Notes: a model not told the origin generated them from the sequence alone. A DNA stretch of 36,535 nucleotides from an uncultured Clostridia bacterium (GCA_947598585.1 CANQFK010000011.1:1-36535), one strand, 5' to 3'; positions 8,383 to 19,104 are shown, numbered from the stretch's first letter. Translations and numbers: made by a program.

Positions 8383-8870
8383 GGATATTGGGAATAGATC
8401 CCGGCTATGCCACGATAGGGTACGGCATAATAGATAAGACGCCGCGAGGATTGAAAACGATCGATTACGGAGTGATAGAAACTCCGAAAAACGAGAGTAT
8501 TCCCGTGCGTTTGGCGATTTTGAACGACGCTATGTCAGACATAATCAGGAAGTGTAAGCCCGACGCTATCTCGGTAGAGGAGTTGTTTTTCAATACCAAC
8601 ATAACGACGGGCATAAAGGTCGCACAGGCGCGCGGAGTCATTCTTTTGTGCGCCATAAAAGAATGCGGTCACTTGTACGAGTATACGCCGCTTCAAATAA
8701 AGCAGGCGCTTACGGGCAACGGCAGAGCGGACAAAAAGCAAATGCAGTATATGGTAAAGGCGTTTTTGGGACTAAGTGAAGAACCTAAGCCCGACGACGC
8801 CGCGGACGCGCTTGCCGCTGCGATCTGTCACGCTCATACGGCGCAATACAATCAAAGAGTTTTGAATTAA
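8379..8870 (+). CDS. ruvC: Crossover junction endonuclease RuvC
   Basis: Holliday junction resolvase that nicks junctions branch-migrated by RuvAB. At 163 residues it has the normal length. The acidic active site is visible: D7 in GIDPG, E67 in VEELFFNTN, and the DDAADAL cluster at 139-143. The basic stretch QIKQALTGNGRADKKQM is also typical. The start overlaps the radC stop (ATGA). Codons 52-55 (Met-Ser-Asp-Ile) contain a copy of the chromosomal palindrome just before the active-site Glu region. Confidence 0.96.
   Translation: MRILGIDPGYATIGYGIIDKTPRGLKTIDYGVIETPKNESIPVRLAILNDAMSDIIRKCKPDAISVEELFFNTNITTGIKVAQARGVILLCAIKECGHLYEYTPLQIKQALTGNGRADKKQMQYMVKAFLGLSEEPKPDDAADALAAAICHAHTAQYNQRVLN
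8526..8548. repeat. Chromosomal palindrome copy 2 (inside ruvC)
   Basis: Core TATGTCAGACATA centred at 8537. The right arm GACATAATCAG is perfect; the left arm degenerates outside TATGTC. It is read as Met-Ser-Asp-Ile in the ruvC frame. Confidence 0.8.
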
Positions 8871-8882
8871 AGCGAGGACGAT

Positions 8883-9464
8883 ATGTTTGATTATTTTATC
8901 GGAACGGTAACGGAGTTAAGACCGAATACGGTCGTTTTGGAAGTAGGCGGAATAGGCTATGAATTTAACGTGAGCCGGTTCTGCGTCAACGATCTCAAAC
9001 CCAATGATAATGTCAAACTTTATTCATACTTGAATGTATACGAGGGAGGAATGTCGCTTTTCGGCTTTTATTCCAAGGAGGAAAAAGCCATGTTTTTGCG
9101 ATTGATCTCGATAAGCGGAATTGCCGCAAAAGGAGCGATCGGCATACTCAGCGGACTGTCCCTCAACGAACTTTGCGTCGCCATTGCAAGCGGAGATTCG
9201 AAGGCTCTCAGCGCGATCAAGGGCGTTGGAAAGAAAACCGCCGAAAGGATCGTGCTTGAACTGCATGATAAGCTGGGCGAAGAATTTTCGATGGATACTT
9301 CCGCCGAAAGCAATGTTTTACAAAGCGACATCGGCGACGACGCGTTGCTTGCTTTGATGGCGCTCGGATTTTCCAAGCAGGAGTCTGTCAACGCAATAAA
9401 GAAGATAGATGTAAAAGGCATGACTGTGGAAGAAGTGGTAAAAGCCGCGCTTAAAAGAGGTTGA
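8883..9464 (+). CDS. ruvA: Holliday junction branch migration protein RuvA
   Basis: RuvA tetramers bind the four-way junction and load RuvB. The 193-residue protein shows domain I (OB fold, [23 protein letters not shown]), domain II with helix-hairpin-helix elements ([16 protein letters not shown] and [17 protein letters not shown]), and domain III ([21 protein letters not shown]), which contacts RuvB. GAGGA lies just before the ATG. It starts 12 bases after ruvC and ends two bases before ruvB, the usual resolvasome operon. Confidence 0.96.
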   Translation: MFDYFIGTVTELRPNTVVLEVGGIGYEFNVSRFCVNDLKPNDNVKLYSYLNVYEGGMSLFGFYSKEEKAMFLRLISISGIAAKGAIGILSGLSLNELCVAIASGDSKALSAIKGVGKKTAERIVLELHDKLGEEFSMDTSAESNVLQSDIGDDALLALMALGFSKQESVNAIKKIDVKGMTVEEVVKAALKRG

Positions 9465-9466
9465 TA

Positions 9467-10519
9467 ATGTTCGAAGAAGACAGATTTGTGACAAGTACAA
9501 AACTCGATTTGGACAGCGAAGAAAATTCGTTGCGCCCGAAATCTTTTGGCGAATACGTCGGACAGCAGAAGATGAAAGACAATTTGCAAGTCTTTATCGA
9601 GGCGAGCAAAAAGCGTGGCGAGGCGCTGGATCACGTCCTTTTATACGGACCTCCCGGGCTGGGCAAGACCACCATGTCGCACATAATCGCCAATGAACTC
9701 GGCGTACAACTTCGCATAACGAGCGGTCCTGCGATAGAGCGCGCAGCCGATTTGGCGGCGATACTCACCAATTTGAACGAAAACGATGTGCTTTTTGTAG
9801 ATGAGATACATCGCCTAAACAGAGCGGTGGAGGAAGTTCTATATCCCGCTATGGAAGACTTTGCTCTCGATATCGTCATAGGCAAAGGTCCCGCCGCTCG
9901 AAGTATGCGACTGTCCTTGCCTCATTTCACTTTGATAGGAGCGACGACGAGAGCGGGAATGCTCACAAGTCCTTTGCGCGACCGATTCGGAGTTATTTGC
10001 AGATTGGAATTGTATGCGCCCAACGAACTTGCGCAAATAATCAGACGATCGTCGGAGATCCTGAACATAAGGATCGACGAAGACGCATGTATGGATATTG
10101 CAAGTCGCAGTCGCGGTACGCCTCGTATCGCCAACAGACTATTAAAGCGCGTGAGTGATTTCGCGATAGTCATGGGAGAGAGCGGCATAAACAAAAAGGT
10201 CGCCGATCATGCGCTCGAACATCTCGAAGTCGATTCTTTGGGACTTGATTATACCGATCGCAAGATATTGGAGGCTATAATAAGTAAGTTCAACGGCGGT
10301 CCCGTGGGGCTCGACACTTTGGCGGCGGCAACCAACGAGGAGGCGGTAACGATCGAGGACGTCGTGGAACCGTTTTTACTTCAACTCGGTTTTATTTCGA
10401 GGACGCCGAGGGGAAGGGTGGCTATGCCTGCCGCTTATAAGCATTTGGGATTGAGCATGAGCGAGGCTGCGCTCAAACAGATAAGTCTGTTCGATAAGGC
10501 GGATAAGGACGATGAATAA
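9467..10519 (+). CDS. ruvB: Holliday junction DNA helicase RuvB
   Basis: AAA+ motor of branch migration, 350 residues. Walker [10 protein letters not shown] is at 61-69, Walker B VDEIH at 111-115, and the sensor and arginine-finger block is [19 protein letters not shown]. The winged-helix C-terminus ([16 protein letters not shown], then [11 protein letters not shown]) is intact. The start is the ATG at 9467, with AAAGAGG inside the end of ruvA as ribosome-binding site. The 3' end overlaps queA by eight bases. Confidence 0.97.
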   Translation: MFEEDRFVTSTKLDLDSEENSLRPKSFGEYVGQQKMKDNLQVFIEASKKRGEALDHVLLYGPPGLGKTTMSHIIANELGVQLRITSGPAIERAADLAAILTNLNENDVLFVDEIHRLNRAVEEVLYPAMEDFALDIVIGKGPAARSMRLSLPHFTLIGATTRAGMLTSPLRDRFGVICRLELYAPNELAQIIRRSSEILNIRIDEDACMDIASRSRGTPRIANRLLKRVSDFAIVMGESGINKKVADHALEHLEVDSLGLDYTDRKILEAIISKFNGGPVGLDTLAAATNEEAVTIEDVVEPFLLQLGFISRTPRGRVAMPAAYKHLGLSMSEAALKQISLFDKADKDDE

Positions 10520-11531
10520 AAGCGATTTCTATTACGAATTACCGCCCGAACTTATTGCGCAATCGCCGATAGAACCGCGTGACAGCGCGAGATTGCTTGT
10601 TTATGACAGACATAACAAGGAAAAATACGATCGTGTTTTTCGGGATCTTCCTAATTTTCTGAATAAAGGCGACGTGCTTGTTATCAACAACACGAAAGTT
10701 TTGCCCGCTCGAATATACGGCAATAAACCTACGGGCGCAAAAGTGGAGTTTTTGTTGCATAAGCGGATAAACATGACCGATTGGGAAGTGCTTGCCCGTC
10801 CCGCGCGTAAAGCCATGATCGGCGATAAGATCGTATTCTCGGATAACCTTGCCGCTACCGTTTTACAGATCTGCGAAGACGGAATAAGAGTAGTCCGATT
10901 CGAATTTGACGGCGTGTTCGAGGATATACTCAACAATATAGGCGAAATGCCTTTACCGCATTATATCCACGAAAAACTCAAAGATAAGGACAGCTATCAG
11001 ACCGTATATGCCAAGGTGGACGGATCGAGCGCGGCTCCTACGGCGGGATTGCATTTTACGCCTCGGCTTATGTCCGAAGTAAAAGACATGGGCGTGGAAG
11101 TGGTCGAAGTACTTCTTCATGTGGGGCTTGGCACTTTTCGACCCGTAAAGACCGAAAATATCCTCGATCATAAGATGCACAGCGAGTTTTATTCTGTGAC
11201 GGCTGACGCCGCGAACAGGCTCAACGCTGCAAAGAGAGAGGGGCGCAGGATCGTTGCGGTAGGGACAACGAGCGTCCGCGTGTTGGAGAGCGCGACCGAC
11301 GACAGCGGTCATATACGCGCGGGCAGCGGCAATACCGATATCTTCATTTATCCCCCGTATAAATTCAAGTCGGTGGACGCTCTTATAACCAATTTTCATT
11401 TGCCCGAAAGCACGCTCATAATGCTTGTATCCGCCTTTTGCGGCAGGGAAGAGACGCTCGAACTTTATAAATATGCCGTAGAGAATAGGTACAGATTTTT
11501 CAGTTTCGGCGACGCGTGCCTGCTTTTGTAA
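10512..11531 (+). CDS. queA: S-adenosylmethionine:tRNA ribosyltransferase-isomerase (QueA)
   Basis: Adds the cyclopentene moiety from S-adenosylmethionine to preQ1 at tRNA position 34, giving epoxyqueuosine. The 339-residue protein has the family hallmarks [24 protein letters not shown] at the N-terminus, [32 protein letters not shown], and the C-terminal [16 protein letters not shown]. It overlaps the ruvB end, so it is coupled to the recombination genes. Its usual partner tgt lies 1.4 kb downstream, separated by an AT-rich gene of different composition. Confidence 0.97.
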   Translation: MNKSDFYYELPPELIAQSPIEPRDSARLLVYDRHNKEKYDRVFRDLPNFLNKGDVLVINNTKVLPARIYGNKPTGAKVEFLLHKRINMTDWEVLARPARKAMIGDKIVFSDNLAATVLQICEDGIRVVRFEFDGVFEDILNNIGEMPLPHYIHEKLKDKDSYQTVYAKVDGSSAAPTAGLHFTPRLMSEVKDMGVEVVEVLLHVGLGTFRPVKTENILDHKMHSEFYSVTADAANRLNAAKREGRRIVAVGTTSVRVLESATDDSGHIRAGSGNTDIFIYPPYKFKSVDALITNFHLPESTLIMLVSAFCGREETLELYKYAVENRYRFFSFGDACLLL

Positions 11532-11620
11532 AGCGTTGTGATTTTGCAAAATGATAAATGAGGATTTTGTTGTTTAACAATTTGGTTTGATGATTTTATG
11601 TTTTTACATTGGAGGAACTT

Positions 11621-12949
11621 ATGACTAATAATAAACGTTTAAAAAAAGTCTTGATAACTCTTTGTACGGCAATATGTCTTGTCCTTATCGGAGGAATTGT
11701 TTATAAATTGGTTCAAATTAATAAAAAACCGCCTGTGATTGAAGAACCTCCTAAACAGCAGATAGTTGTAGGGGAAGAATATACCAGTGAGTCTGATATT
11801 TTTAAACAAGAACTTCCTAAATATTTAAATAGCATTAAAGATATTAAATCTGGCTTTAGTTGGAAACTTAATAACGACGAATATAGCAGTTATAGTTTTT
11901 TTAATGATATTTTGTATTATGAAAACAGAAAGAATGGCATTGAAAATTATTATAACAAAGAGGGCGATAAAATTCTCTTTACTTATAAAAGTGGCTCATC
12001 TTATACAAAACTCTATTTTGACGGGGATGATCCTTTTGGTGTTTTAAATTTTAATATTGATGATATAAATTGGCTATCCCTAGAGATGCTAAATAATGAC
12101 GAAGTGAAAATAAATGGCGTAAATGAACAAAATCAAGAAGTTTCTTTAACCTTTAATGTAAAAGAACTTGAAAGCGATACGAAAAAGATAGCATTTAAAA
12201 TTGACGATAAATCAGGATATGTAAATATCAGCCCAAATATTGAAGTTGAGTTGCCAAAAAATGTTTGGCAGGATTATACAAAAGTTGACTTTATTGGTTT
12301 TAAAACTAAATTTGATGAATTTGTAAAATCTCTTGAATGCAATAATTATTCTGTGTTAAGGAATATACTAAGTTTATCTGAAGGTAGTTCTAGCAAAATT
12401 AAATTATTAAAATTTGATGAGAATAATGTTCAATACATTAATAATTATGATAAAAGCAAAAAAGAAATAATGTTTTACGTTAAAAATGATAGTGATGATG
12501 CTATTGAATTTAGTATATTTAATAATAAGTGGTCTAAAGGCTATAACAACTATTTTTATAATATTTATGTTCAAGATGTTAAGGATGCTTTAGAAATATT
12601 AAAAACATTAGATTTTTCAGTATATTCATATGATTTTGATTATCAATTTTGGAGATATAATACGCCAAACAGAATTCAAGGAAGTGTTCAATTTACAGAT
12701 GAAGGACTCAAATTTACCTATGATAACCCTAAAGAAGAACAGGATGAGAATGAATTTACAATTTTTGATGTTGGCAAAACAAGTGTGGAACTTCCTAAAT
12801 ATTATTATGATAGAGAGACTAGGCAGTGGGTTGATAATAGGACTGAGGAAGAGAAGAAAGAGGATGAAAAACAGCAGGGCAATGAAAATGCAAATGAAAT
12901 TAAAAATGCAAATTTTTTGAGAAGAATATCGGAGGCTGTTTGTAAATAA
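11621..12949 (+). CDS. Membrane-anchored protein of unknown function, AT-rich
   Basis: I do not recognise a family. The ATG at 11621 has GGAGG five bases upstream, giving 442 residues. Lys-rich residues 1-9 precede a hydrophobic segment (about 10-30, LITLCTAICLVLIGGIVYKL), best read as a signal anchor because no clean lipobox is present, so the rest probably faces outside. The exposed part is rich in Asn, Asp, Lys, Tyr and Phe and looks like beta-sheet strands; two similar halves may exist, each ending in VELPK followed by aromatic residues (about 209-217 and 388-396). The tail is highly charged (TEEEKKEDEKQQ). Base use is strikingly AT-rich: one 60-base line at 12421 has 11 G+C, against 34 in the tgt line at 13201. 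It sits between queA and tgt and may be a late arrival. Confidence 0.75.
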   Translation: MTNNKRLKKVLITLCTAICLVLIGGIVYKLVQINKKPPVIEEPPKQQIVVGEEYTSESDIFKQELPKYLNSIKDIKSGFSWKLNNDEYSSYSFFNDILYYENRKNGIENYYNKEGDKILFTYKSGSSYTKLYFDGDDPFGVLNFNIDDINWLSLEMLNNDEVKINGVNEQNQEVSLTFNVKELESDTKKIAFKIDDKSGYVNISPNIEVELPKNVWQDYTKVDFIGFKTKFDEFVKSLECNNYSVLRNILSLSEGSSSKIKLLKFDENNVQYINNYDKSKKEIMFYVKNDSDDAIEFSIFNNKWSKGYNNYFYNIYVQDVKDALEILKTLDFSVYSYDFDYQFWRYNTPNRIQGSVQFTDEGLKFTYDNPKEEQDENEFTIFDVGKTSVELPKYYYDRETRQWVDNRTEEEKKEDEKQQGNENANEIKNANFLRRISEAVCK

Positions 12950-12994
12950 CGAAAGGAATACGTTCTAAAAATAATTTACGGTTTAAGGATATAA

Positions 12995-14113
<1,119 letters not shown>

Positions 14114-14161
14114 AAAAAGGTATAATATTGTATAAAAAATGTAAAAACGGCTTAAAAACGC

Positions 14162-14190
14162 TTGCTTTACAAAATGAATTTTGCTATAAT
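14162..14190 (+). promoter_or_regulatory. rplS promoter
   Basis: TTGCTT (14162-14167), a 17-base spacer, and a perfect TATAAT (14185-14190), in the gap between tgt and rplS. Confidence 0.8.
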
Positions 14191-14199
14191 ATATAAGTT

Positions 14200-14255
14200 G
14201 TGACTCGAATGTTCCGCTGGTTCCGAAGAGAAGTTCGGTCCATGAACATTTCGTT
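14200..14255 (+). promoter_or_regulatory. Structured leader of rplS (L19-leader type)
   Basis: The transcript between promoter and rplS can fold into one long hairpin. CGAATGTTC (14206-14214) pairs with GAACATTTCG (14244-14253, one bulge), TGG (14218-14220) with CCA (14240-14242), and CCGAA (14223-14227) with TTCGG (14234-14238). This resembles the L19 leader known in Bacillota. No terminator lies inside, so control would act on translation or RNA stability. Confidence 0.6.
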
Positions 14256-14269
14256 AAAGGAGGTTAGTC

Positions 14270-14611
14270 ATGAATATTATCGAATCTATTGAAAAAGAGT
14301 ACATGAAAAAGGAAGTTCCTCAGTTCAGCGTCGGCGATACCGTTAAGGTATTCGTTAAGGTCGTCGAAGGCAACCGCGAGCGACTTCAAGCATTTGAGGG
14401 GATCGCCATTGCGCGCAAGCATGGCGGCGTCAATGAAACATTTACCGTTAGGCGCGTTTCGTTCGGAGTAGGTATTGAGAGAACGTTCCCGCTTCATTCG
14501 CCCCGTATCGACCATATCGAGGTCGTTAAGAAAGGTCGCGTTCGCAGGGCAAAACTTTACTACTTGCGTAATCTTGCAGGCAAAGCCGCTAAGATCGTAG
14601 AAAAGAAATAA
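14270..14611 (+). CDS. rplS: 50S ribosomal protein L19
   Basis: Large-subunit protein at the 30S-50S interface, 113 residues, normal length. Typical blocks are [49 protein letters not shown], and [28 protein letters not shown] lies eight bases before the ATG. It is flanked by its own promoter, leader and terminator, so it is monocistronic. Confidence 0.97.
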   Translation: MNIIESIEKEYMKKEVPQFSVGDTVKVFVKVVEGNRERLQAFEGIAIARKHGGVNETFTVRRVSFGVGIERTFPLHSPRIDHIEVVKKGRVRRAKLYYLRNLAGKAAKIVEKK

Positions 14612-14633
14612 AAAACGACAAATATATTTTTTT

Positions 14634-14667
14634 AAAGATAGGATATTATGAGTCCTATCTTTTTTTA
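14634..14667 (+). terminator. rplS terminator
   Basis: Ten-bp perfect stem AAAGATAGGA (14634-14643) with TCCTATCTTT (14653-14662), nine-base loop, followed by a T run to 14666. Confidence 0.9.
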
Positions 14668-14699
14668 CGCATATGAAATTCAAATAATTCATTGTCGTA

Positions 14700-14722
14700 C
14701 TGTTTATGTCTGACATGATCAG
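14700..14722. repeat. Chromosomal palindrome copy 3 (intergenic)
   Basis: Arms CTGTTTATGTC and GACATGATCAG around a central T at 14711, two departures from perfect symmetry. It lies between the rplS terminator and yunB. Confidence 0.8.
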
Positions 14723-14776
14723 AGAAAAAAGTCGAAAACTTATAATTTTTTCTTTCTATCGCGCATATATAAAAAT

Positions 14777-15421
14777 ATGTCTAAGCTGAAACGAAAAACG
14801 ATCATCGCGCTTATAATACTCGGCGGCATTGTACTATTGCTTATCTTGCATATAAATTTCAACGTCAATCCGATAATAGAACAGGTTTCGACAAAGGAAG
14901 TAAACGCTCTTGCCGAGGTCGCGATACATTCGGCGTGCGACGAAGTGCTTAGCGATTATCTTTTTTTGAACATGGTAGACTATATCATGGATAAGGACGG
15001 CAACCTGCAAATGGTCACGACGAACACCGCCCTTATAAACAGCATTTCACGCAAAGCTATCGACGCTTCGCAGAAAAAGATCGAAACGCTCGGTAAAGAG
15101 GGCGTTCCCATACCTTTGGGGTCGCTCACGGGCATAACTATGCTTTCGGGACAGGGACCTGACGTATTTATCAAGGTTTTTCCCATAGGTTCGGTAAATT
15201 CGTCTTTTTCATCGGAATTTATTGCGGCGGGGATAAATCAGACTCGCCACAAGATCATGCTCAATGTTTTTGCAGACATAAAGGTCGTCATGCCGGGAGC
15301 GGATAACGTCGTAAGAACAAATACCGAAATCTTGCTTTGCGAGAATCTTATCATAGGCAAGGTGCCCGAAGTATATTTCGGCACGCATAATTTGAACGAT
15401 TTACTCAATCTTATACCTTAA
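14777..15421 (+). CDS. yunB: Sporulation protein YunB family
   Basis: YunB is a membrane-anchored protein required for proper spore formation in Bacillus subtilis, made in the mother cell; its molecular role is not known. The 214-residue protein has a hydrophobic N-terminal anchor (about 8-25), then NVNPIIEQVSTKEVNALAEVAI, and the hallmark region VPIPLGSLTGITMLSGQGPD, IKVFPIGSV and AGINQTRHKIML. There is no clear ribosome-binding site; CATATATA lies five bases before the ATG. It stands alone between the rplS terminator and the pheS promoter. It supports sporulation ability, present or ancestral. Confidence 0.9.
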   Translation: MSKLKRKTIIALIILGGIVLLLILHINFNVNPIIEQVSTKEVNALAEVAIHSACDEVLSDYLFLNMVDYIMDKDGNLQMVTTNTALINSISRKAIDASQKKIETLGKEGVPIPLGSLTGITMLSGQGPDVFIKVFPIGSVNSSFSSEFIAAGINQTRHKIMLNVFADIKVVMPGADNVVRTNTEILLCENLIIGKVPEVYFGTHNLNDLLNLIP

Positions 15422-15436
15422 TCGGCATAAAAATGC

Positions 15437-15466
15437 TTGCATTATTGCCTTATTTTGTGATACAAT
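15437..15466 (+). promoter_or_regulatory. pheS-pheT promoter
   Basis: TTGCAT (15437-15442), an 18-base spacer and TACAAT (15461-15466), directly before the T-box leader. Confidence 0.7.
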
Positions 15467-15472
15467 CATCTC

Positions 15473-15688
15473 AGGCAAAGATTGCGGCATAAGATACGTT
15501 CGAATAGACAGAGAGCGTTTTGTGGCTGAAAGAACGCATGAACGGAAAATTTTCACCGCAGGAGCCTGCCGTTGAAGCAGTAGTAGGCGGCCGTCGGGAT
15601 ACGTTATTCTCGGAATGAGGCTTGTTGTCAAGCGAAATTAGGTGGTACAGCGTTATCATGCGCCCTAATGTTTTTTAGGGCGTTTTTA
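15473..15688 (+). promoter_or_regulatory. T-box leader (phenylalanine) with terminator, upstream of pheS
   Basis: The T-box sequence ATTAGGTGGTACAGCG (15637-15652) matches the conserved motif well. The terminator is CGCCCTAA (15661-15668) with TTAGGGCG (15675-15682), then five T residues. A candidate specifier is TTC (15552-15554), followed by A, within AATTTTCACC, which fits phenylalanine and the downstream pheS-pheT genes. The AGAGAG at about 15511 is a typical Stem I base feature. Confidence 0.9.
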
Positions 15689-15705
15689 TTTTTTACGGAG
15701 GAGCA

Positions 15706-16722
15706 ATGAAAGAAAAAATTTCTCAGATTGTCGAAAGGACAATGGCAAAAATCGAAAAACTCGATTCCGCTAAGGAATTGAATGATTTGAAAGTCGAAGT
15801 TTTGGGCAAGAGCGGAGAGCTAACTTTGATCTTGCGTAGTTTAAAAAGCGTAAGCGCCGATGAACGTCCCGTCGTCGGCAAGATCGTGAACGACGCAAGA
15901 GTCGAACTCGAAACGGCATTCACGGACAAACTTGCGCGGCTCGAACAAATCGAACTTAACGAAAGGTTGATGAAAGAGAAGATCGATATCTCCATAGACC
16001 GAAAAAGACCGATAGGTAAAGTCCATCCGCTCAATGATATCAAGCGCAAAGCGATCGACTTTTTTGTGTGCATGGGATTTATAGTAACCGATTCTCCCGA
16101 GATAGAAACAACTTATTATAATTTCGATATGCTGAATATTCCGCCCGATCACCCCGCGCGTGAACCGCAAGACACGTTCTTTGTGACGGACAACATTATT
16201 TTGCGCACTCAAACTTCCGCGGGGCAGATCCGTACTATGGAAAAGATCAAACCGCCTATAAAAATGATTTCGCCCGGCAGAGTTTTTCGCAGCGACGAAG
16301 CAGACGCGACCCATACTCCGTGCTTTCACCAAATGGAAGGTCTTGTGGTCGATAAGGGGATAACCATGTGCGATCTCAAAGGCACTTTGTCGTCGTTTGC
16401 AAAACACTTTTTTGCCGAAGATACGAGGATAAGATTTCGTCCGTCGCATTTCCCGTTTACCGAACCGAGCGTTGAAGTGGACGTTTCGTGCGTTCATTGC
16501 GGCGGAAAAGGTTGCAATGTTTGCAAGGGAACGGGCTGGATAGAAATTTTGGGCGCGGGCATGGTAAATCGCAAGGTTTTGCTCGGTTGCGATATCGATC
16601 CCGATATTTATACAGGCTTTGCGTTTGGCGTGGGGCTCGACAGGATAACCGCTATAATTCACGGTATCAACGACGCGCGAGTTCCTTTTGAGGGCGATAT
16701 CCGCTTTTTGAAGCAATTTTAG
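15706..16722 (+). CDS. pheS: Phenylalanyl-tRNA synthetase alpha subunit
   Basis: Catalytic subunit of the alpha2-beta2 enzyme that charges tRNA-Phe. The 338-residue protein has the N-terminal coiled-coil region (about 1-90) and the class II core: HPAREPQDTFFV, FHQMEGLVVDKGITMCDLKG, FTEPSVEVDVSC and GFAFGVGLDRITAI. The Cys cluster CVHCGGKGCNVCKGTGW, usual in Bacillota PheS, is present. GGAGGAG precedes the ATG. It starts after the Phe T-box terminator and is nine bases ahead of pheT. Confidence 0.97.
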   Translation: MKEKISQIVERTMAKIEKLDSAKELNDLKVEVLGKSGELTLILRSLKSVSADERPVVGKIVNDARVELETAFTDKLARLEQIELNERLMKEKIDISIDRKRPIGKVHPLNDIKRKAIDFFVCMGFIVTDSPEIETTYYNFDMLNIPPDHPAREPQDTFFVTDNIILRTQTSAGQIRTMEKIKPPIKMISPGRVFRSDEADATHTPCFHQMEGLVVDKGITMCDLKGTLSSFAKHFFAEDTRIRFRPSHFPFTEPSVEVDVSCVHCGGKGCNVCKGTGWIEILGAGMVNRKVLLGCDIDPDIYTGFAFGVGLDRITAIIHGINDARVPFEGDIRFLKQF

Positions 16723-16731
16723 GAGGAGATC

Positions 16732-19104
16732 ATGAAGTTACCCATAAGCTGGTTAAAAGAATATATCGACTTGGACGTCGGCGTTGAGGACGTTTGCAAC
16801 GCTCTTACGAATATCGGTTTCGAAGTCGAAAATATCATCGAATACGGAAATGATATTTCGGGCGTATATGTGGGAAAAATCGTAGACATATCCGAACATC
16901 CCGACGCCGATAAACTTAAAATTTGTTTTGTTAATGTTGGGAGCGAAAATCTCACTATCGTAACGGGCGCCGACAATGTAAATATCGGCGATCTGGTCCC
17001 CGTGGCAAAGGACGGAGCCGTTCTTCCTAACGGAAAAGTTATCACGACATCTCTATTTAGAGGCGTTATGAGTTACGGCATGCTTTGCTCGGGAAGCGAA
17101 CTCAATATAAGCGAAGCGTTTGTGGACGGCGCGTCCGTCGACGGGATATTGATCCTCGATGAAGAATTGAGGATAGGCGAGAATATTGTTTCCGCTTTGA
17201 AGTTAAAGGATACGGTCCTGGATATTTCCATAACGGCAAACCGACCGGATTGTCATTCTATCGTAGGACTTGCGAGAGAGATCGCGACTGCGCTCAACGC
17301 AAAGTTCATAGAGCCTCCGATCAGATTCAGGCTGTATGATTCCGATCTCAAAATGCCGTCGGTAGAAGTAAAAACGACCGAATGTCCTGTTTATTCGAGA
17401 TCTTTGATTTCGGAAATCAGGATAGGAAAAAGCCCTAAATGGATGCAAAGACGCCTGTTTATGTCTGACATAAATCCCATAAATAATGTTGTAGACATAA
17501 CAAACTATGTACTTTTGGAGATAGGACAACCTTTACATGCATTCGACTATAAAATGATAAAAGGTGGCATTGTCGTAAGAAGCGCTAGTAAAGGCGAAAC
17601 GATAATGGCATTGAACGGAGAAGATTATACTCTTTCGCAAGATATGACGCTTATATGCGACAAGGAAAAACCTCTTGCGATAGCAGGAGTTATGGGCGGA
17701 AAATTCAGCGGCATAACCGACAAAACAAAGACGGTATTTTTGGAAAGCGCAAGATTCAACAGAGGAAATGTGCGAAACACTTCGTTGAAACTCGGTCTGA
17801 GGTCCGACTCGTCGAGAAAATTCGAGAGAGGCGTCGATTATTACAGCGTTGAATTCGGACGCAAAAGAGCATTGTATTTATTCGAACTTCTGAGCGTCGG
17901 AAAGGTCGTTTGCGATTGTCCTGTAAATATGCCCGAAAATAAAGTTATCGAAACATCGACGGACAAGATAAACGGCTTGCTCGGCATAACCGTACCGAAA
18001 AAGAACATAGTTGCGATTTTGAATACTTTGGGTATGGAAGTCGAGGTCGACGGGAAAAAACTTTCCGTTAAGATCCCGTCATATCGTGAGGATATAGATA
18101 ACTTTACGGATCTGGCGGAAGAAGTAATACGCTTTTACGGTTACGACAAGATGAAAGAAACGTTTTTACCGACTTCTTCGGTCACGGTGGGCGGACTATC
18201 GGACAAGCAAAAGAAAATAGAGGAGATCAAAGATCTGCTGTGCTCGTTCGGCGCCTATGAGATCATGACATATTCGTTTACGGACGAAAACGTGTTCGAT
18301 AAACTCGCTTTGCCCGCAACGGACAAAAGAAGATCGGCTATAAAAATCAGAAATCCCATAAGCGAGGATCTGTCCGTAATGAAAACGGAACTTGTCTCGG
18401 GAATGTTGTCGGTCATATCGACAAACCTTACTCGCAAAAACGACAATTTCAGATTGTTTGAACTTGCAAAGGTTTATGAGGCGGAATTTCCAATGACCGA
18501 ACTTCCTGATGAAAAGGACGTTTTATGCGTCGGGCTCGTGGGCAATAAAGAGGATTTTTATGAGATAAAAAATATCTTTACGGGGGTAATGGATCATTTC
18601 AAATCGAATTACGAGATCGTTCGCAGCGGCGAGCCGTATCTTCACCCGGGCATGAGCGCCGATTTGCGTCTTGACGGAAAAACGATCGCGTCATTCGGCA
18701 AGCTCCATCCGTCCGTAAGCAAAAATTTCGGAATAAAAAAATCGGACGTGTATGTAGGCTACTTGCGATGCGAGAATATAGTGGACGAAAAGCAAAAGGT
18801 GGTAAAATACAAGCCGCTTCCGAAATTTCCGCCCGTAGAAAGGGATCTTGCTTTGGTCGTCAACGAGGACGTGACCGTAGGGAACCTTATTGGGGCGATA
18901 AGATCCGCAGACGCGCTTATAGGCGATGTCGAACTGTTTGATATTTATCGAGGCGAACAGATAGAAAAAGGTTACAAAAGCATAGCGCTTAAAATAAAAC
19001 TTGTGCCTACCGAAAGAACTTTGATCGACGCGGAAATCGCTGTGATCATAGAAAAAGTGTTGTATAAGGTAAAATGCGAATTTGACGCAAAGGTAAGAGA
19101 ATGA
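16732..19104 (+). CDS. pheT: Phenylalanyl-tRNA synthetase beta subunit
   Basis: Partner of PheS providing editing and tRNA binding. The 790-residue protein has the expected order: EMAP-type tRNA-binding domain (about 39-150), B3/B4 editing domain, B5 DNA-binding-like domain, the catalytic-like module, and the C-terminal FDX-ACB domain (from about 700, starting KYKPLPKFPPVERDLALVV). GGAGG lies before the ATG. Residues 244-247 are Met-Ser-Asp-Ile, encoded by a copy of the chromosomal palindrome, directly before the conserved PINNVVDITNYV. Related proteins usually have a Gly-containing turn (such as AAGIRPINNVV) at the same length, so this looks like substitution and not insertion. The end overlaps the next gene (ATGA). 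Confidence 0.97.
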   Translation: MKLPISWLKEYIDLDVGVEDVCNALTNIGFEVENIIEYGNDISGVYVGKIVDISEHPDADKLKICFVNVGSENLTIVTGADNVNIGDLVPVAKDGAVLPNGKVITTSLFRGVMSYGMLCSGSELNISEAFVDGASVDGILILDEELRIGENIVSALKLKDTVLDISITANRPDCHSIVGLAREIATALNAKFIEPPIRFRLYDSDLKMPSVEVKTTECPVYSRSLISEIRIGKSPKWMQRRLFMSDINPINNVVDITNYVLLEIGQPLHAFDYKMIKGGIVVRSASKGETIMALNGEDYTLSQDMTLICDKEKPLAIAGVMGGKFSGITDKTKTVFLESARFNRGNVRNTSLKLGLRSDSSRKFERGVDYYSVEFGRKRALYLFELLSVGKVVCDCPVNMPENKVIETSTDKINGLLGITVPKKNIVAILNTLGMEVEVDGKKLSVKIPSYREDIDNFTDLAEEVIRFYGYDKMKETFLPTSSVTVGGLSDKQKKIEEIKDLLCSFGAYEIMTYSFTDENVFDKLALPATDKRRSAIKIRNPISEDLSVMKTELVSGMLSVISTNLTRKNDNFRLFELAKVYEAEFPMTELPDEKDVLCVGLVGNKEDFYEIKNIFTGVMDHFKSNYEIVRSGEPYLHPGMSADLRLDGKTIASFGKLHPSVSKNFGIKKSDVYVGYLRCENIVDEKQKVVKYKPLPKFPPVERDLALVVNEDVTVGNLIGAIRSADALIGDVELFDIYRGEQIEKGYKSIALKIKLVPTERTLIDAEIAVIIEKVLYKVKCEFDAKVRE
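17455..17477. repeat. Chromosomal palindrome copy 4 (inside pheT)
   Basis: Arms CTGTTTATGTC and GACATAAATCC around a central T at 17466; the core TTATGTCTGACATAA is intact. It falls near the middle of the interval between copies 3 and 5. Confidence 0.8.

Noticed and set aside
10596-10619. TTATGACAGACATAA in queA, resembling the palindrome core
   Set aside because: It has one core mismatch, is read in a different frame (Tyr-Asp-Arg-His) matching normal QueA sequence, and its outer arms do not fit. Probably coincidence.
15841-16716. Long open frame antisense to pheS
   Set aside because: Shadow of pheS with no recognisable protein features.
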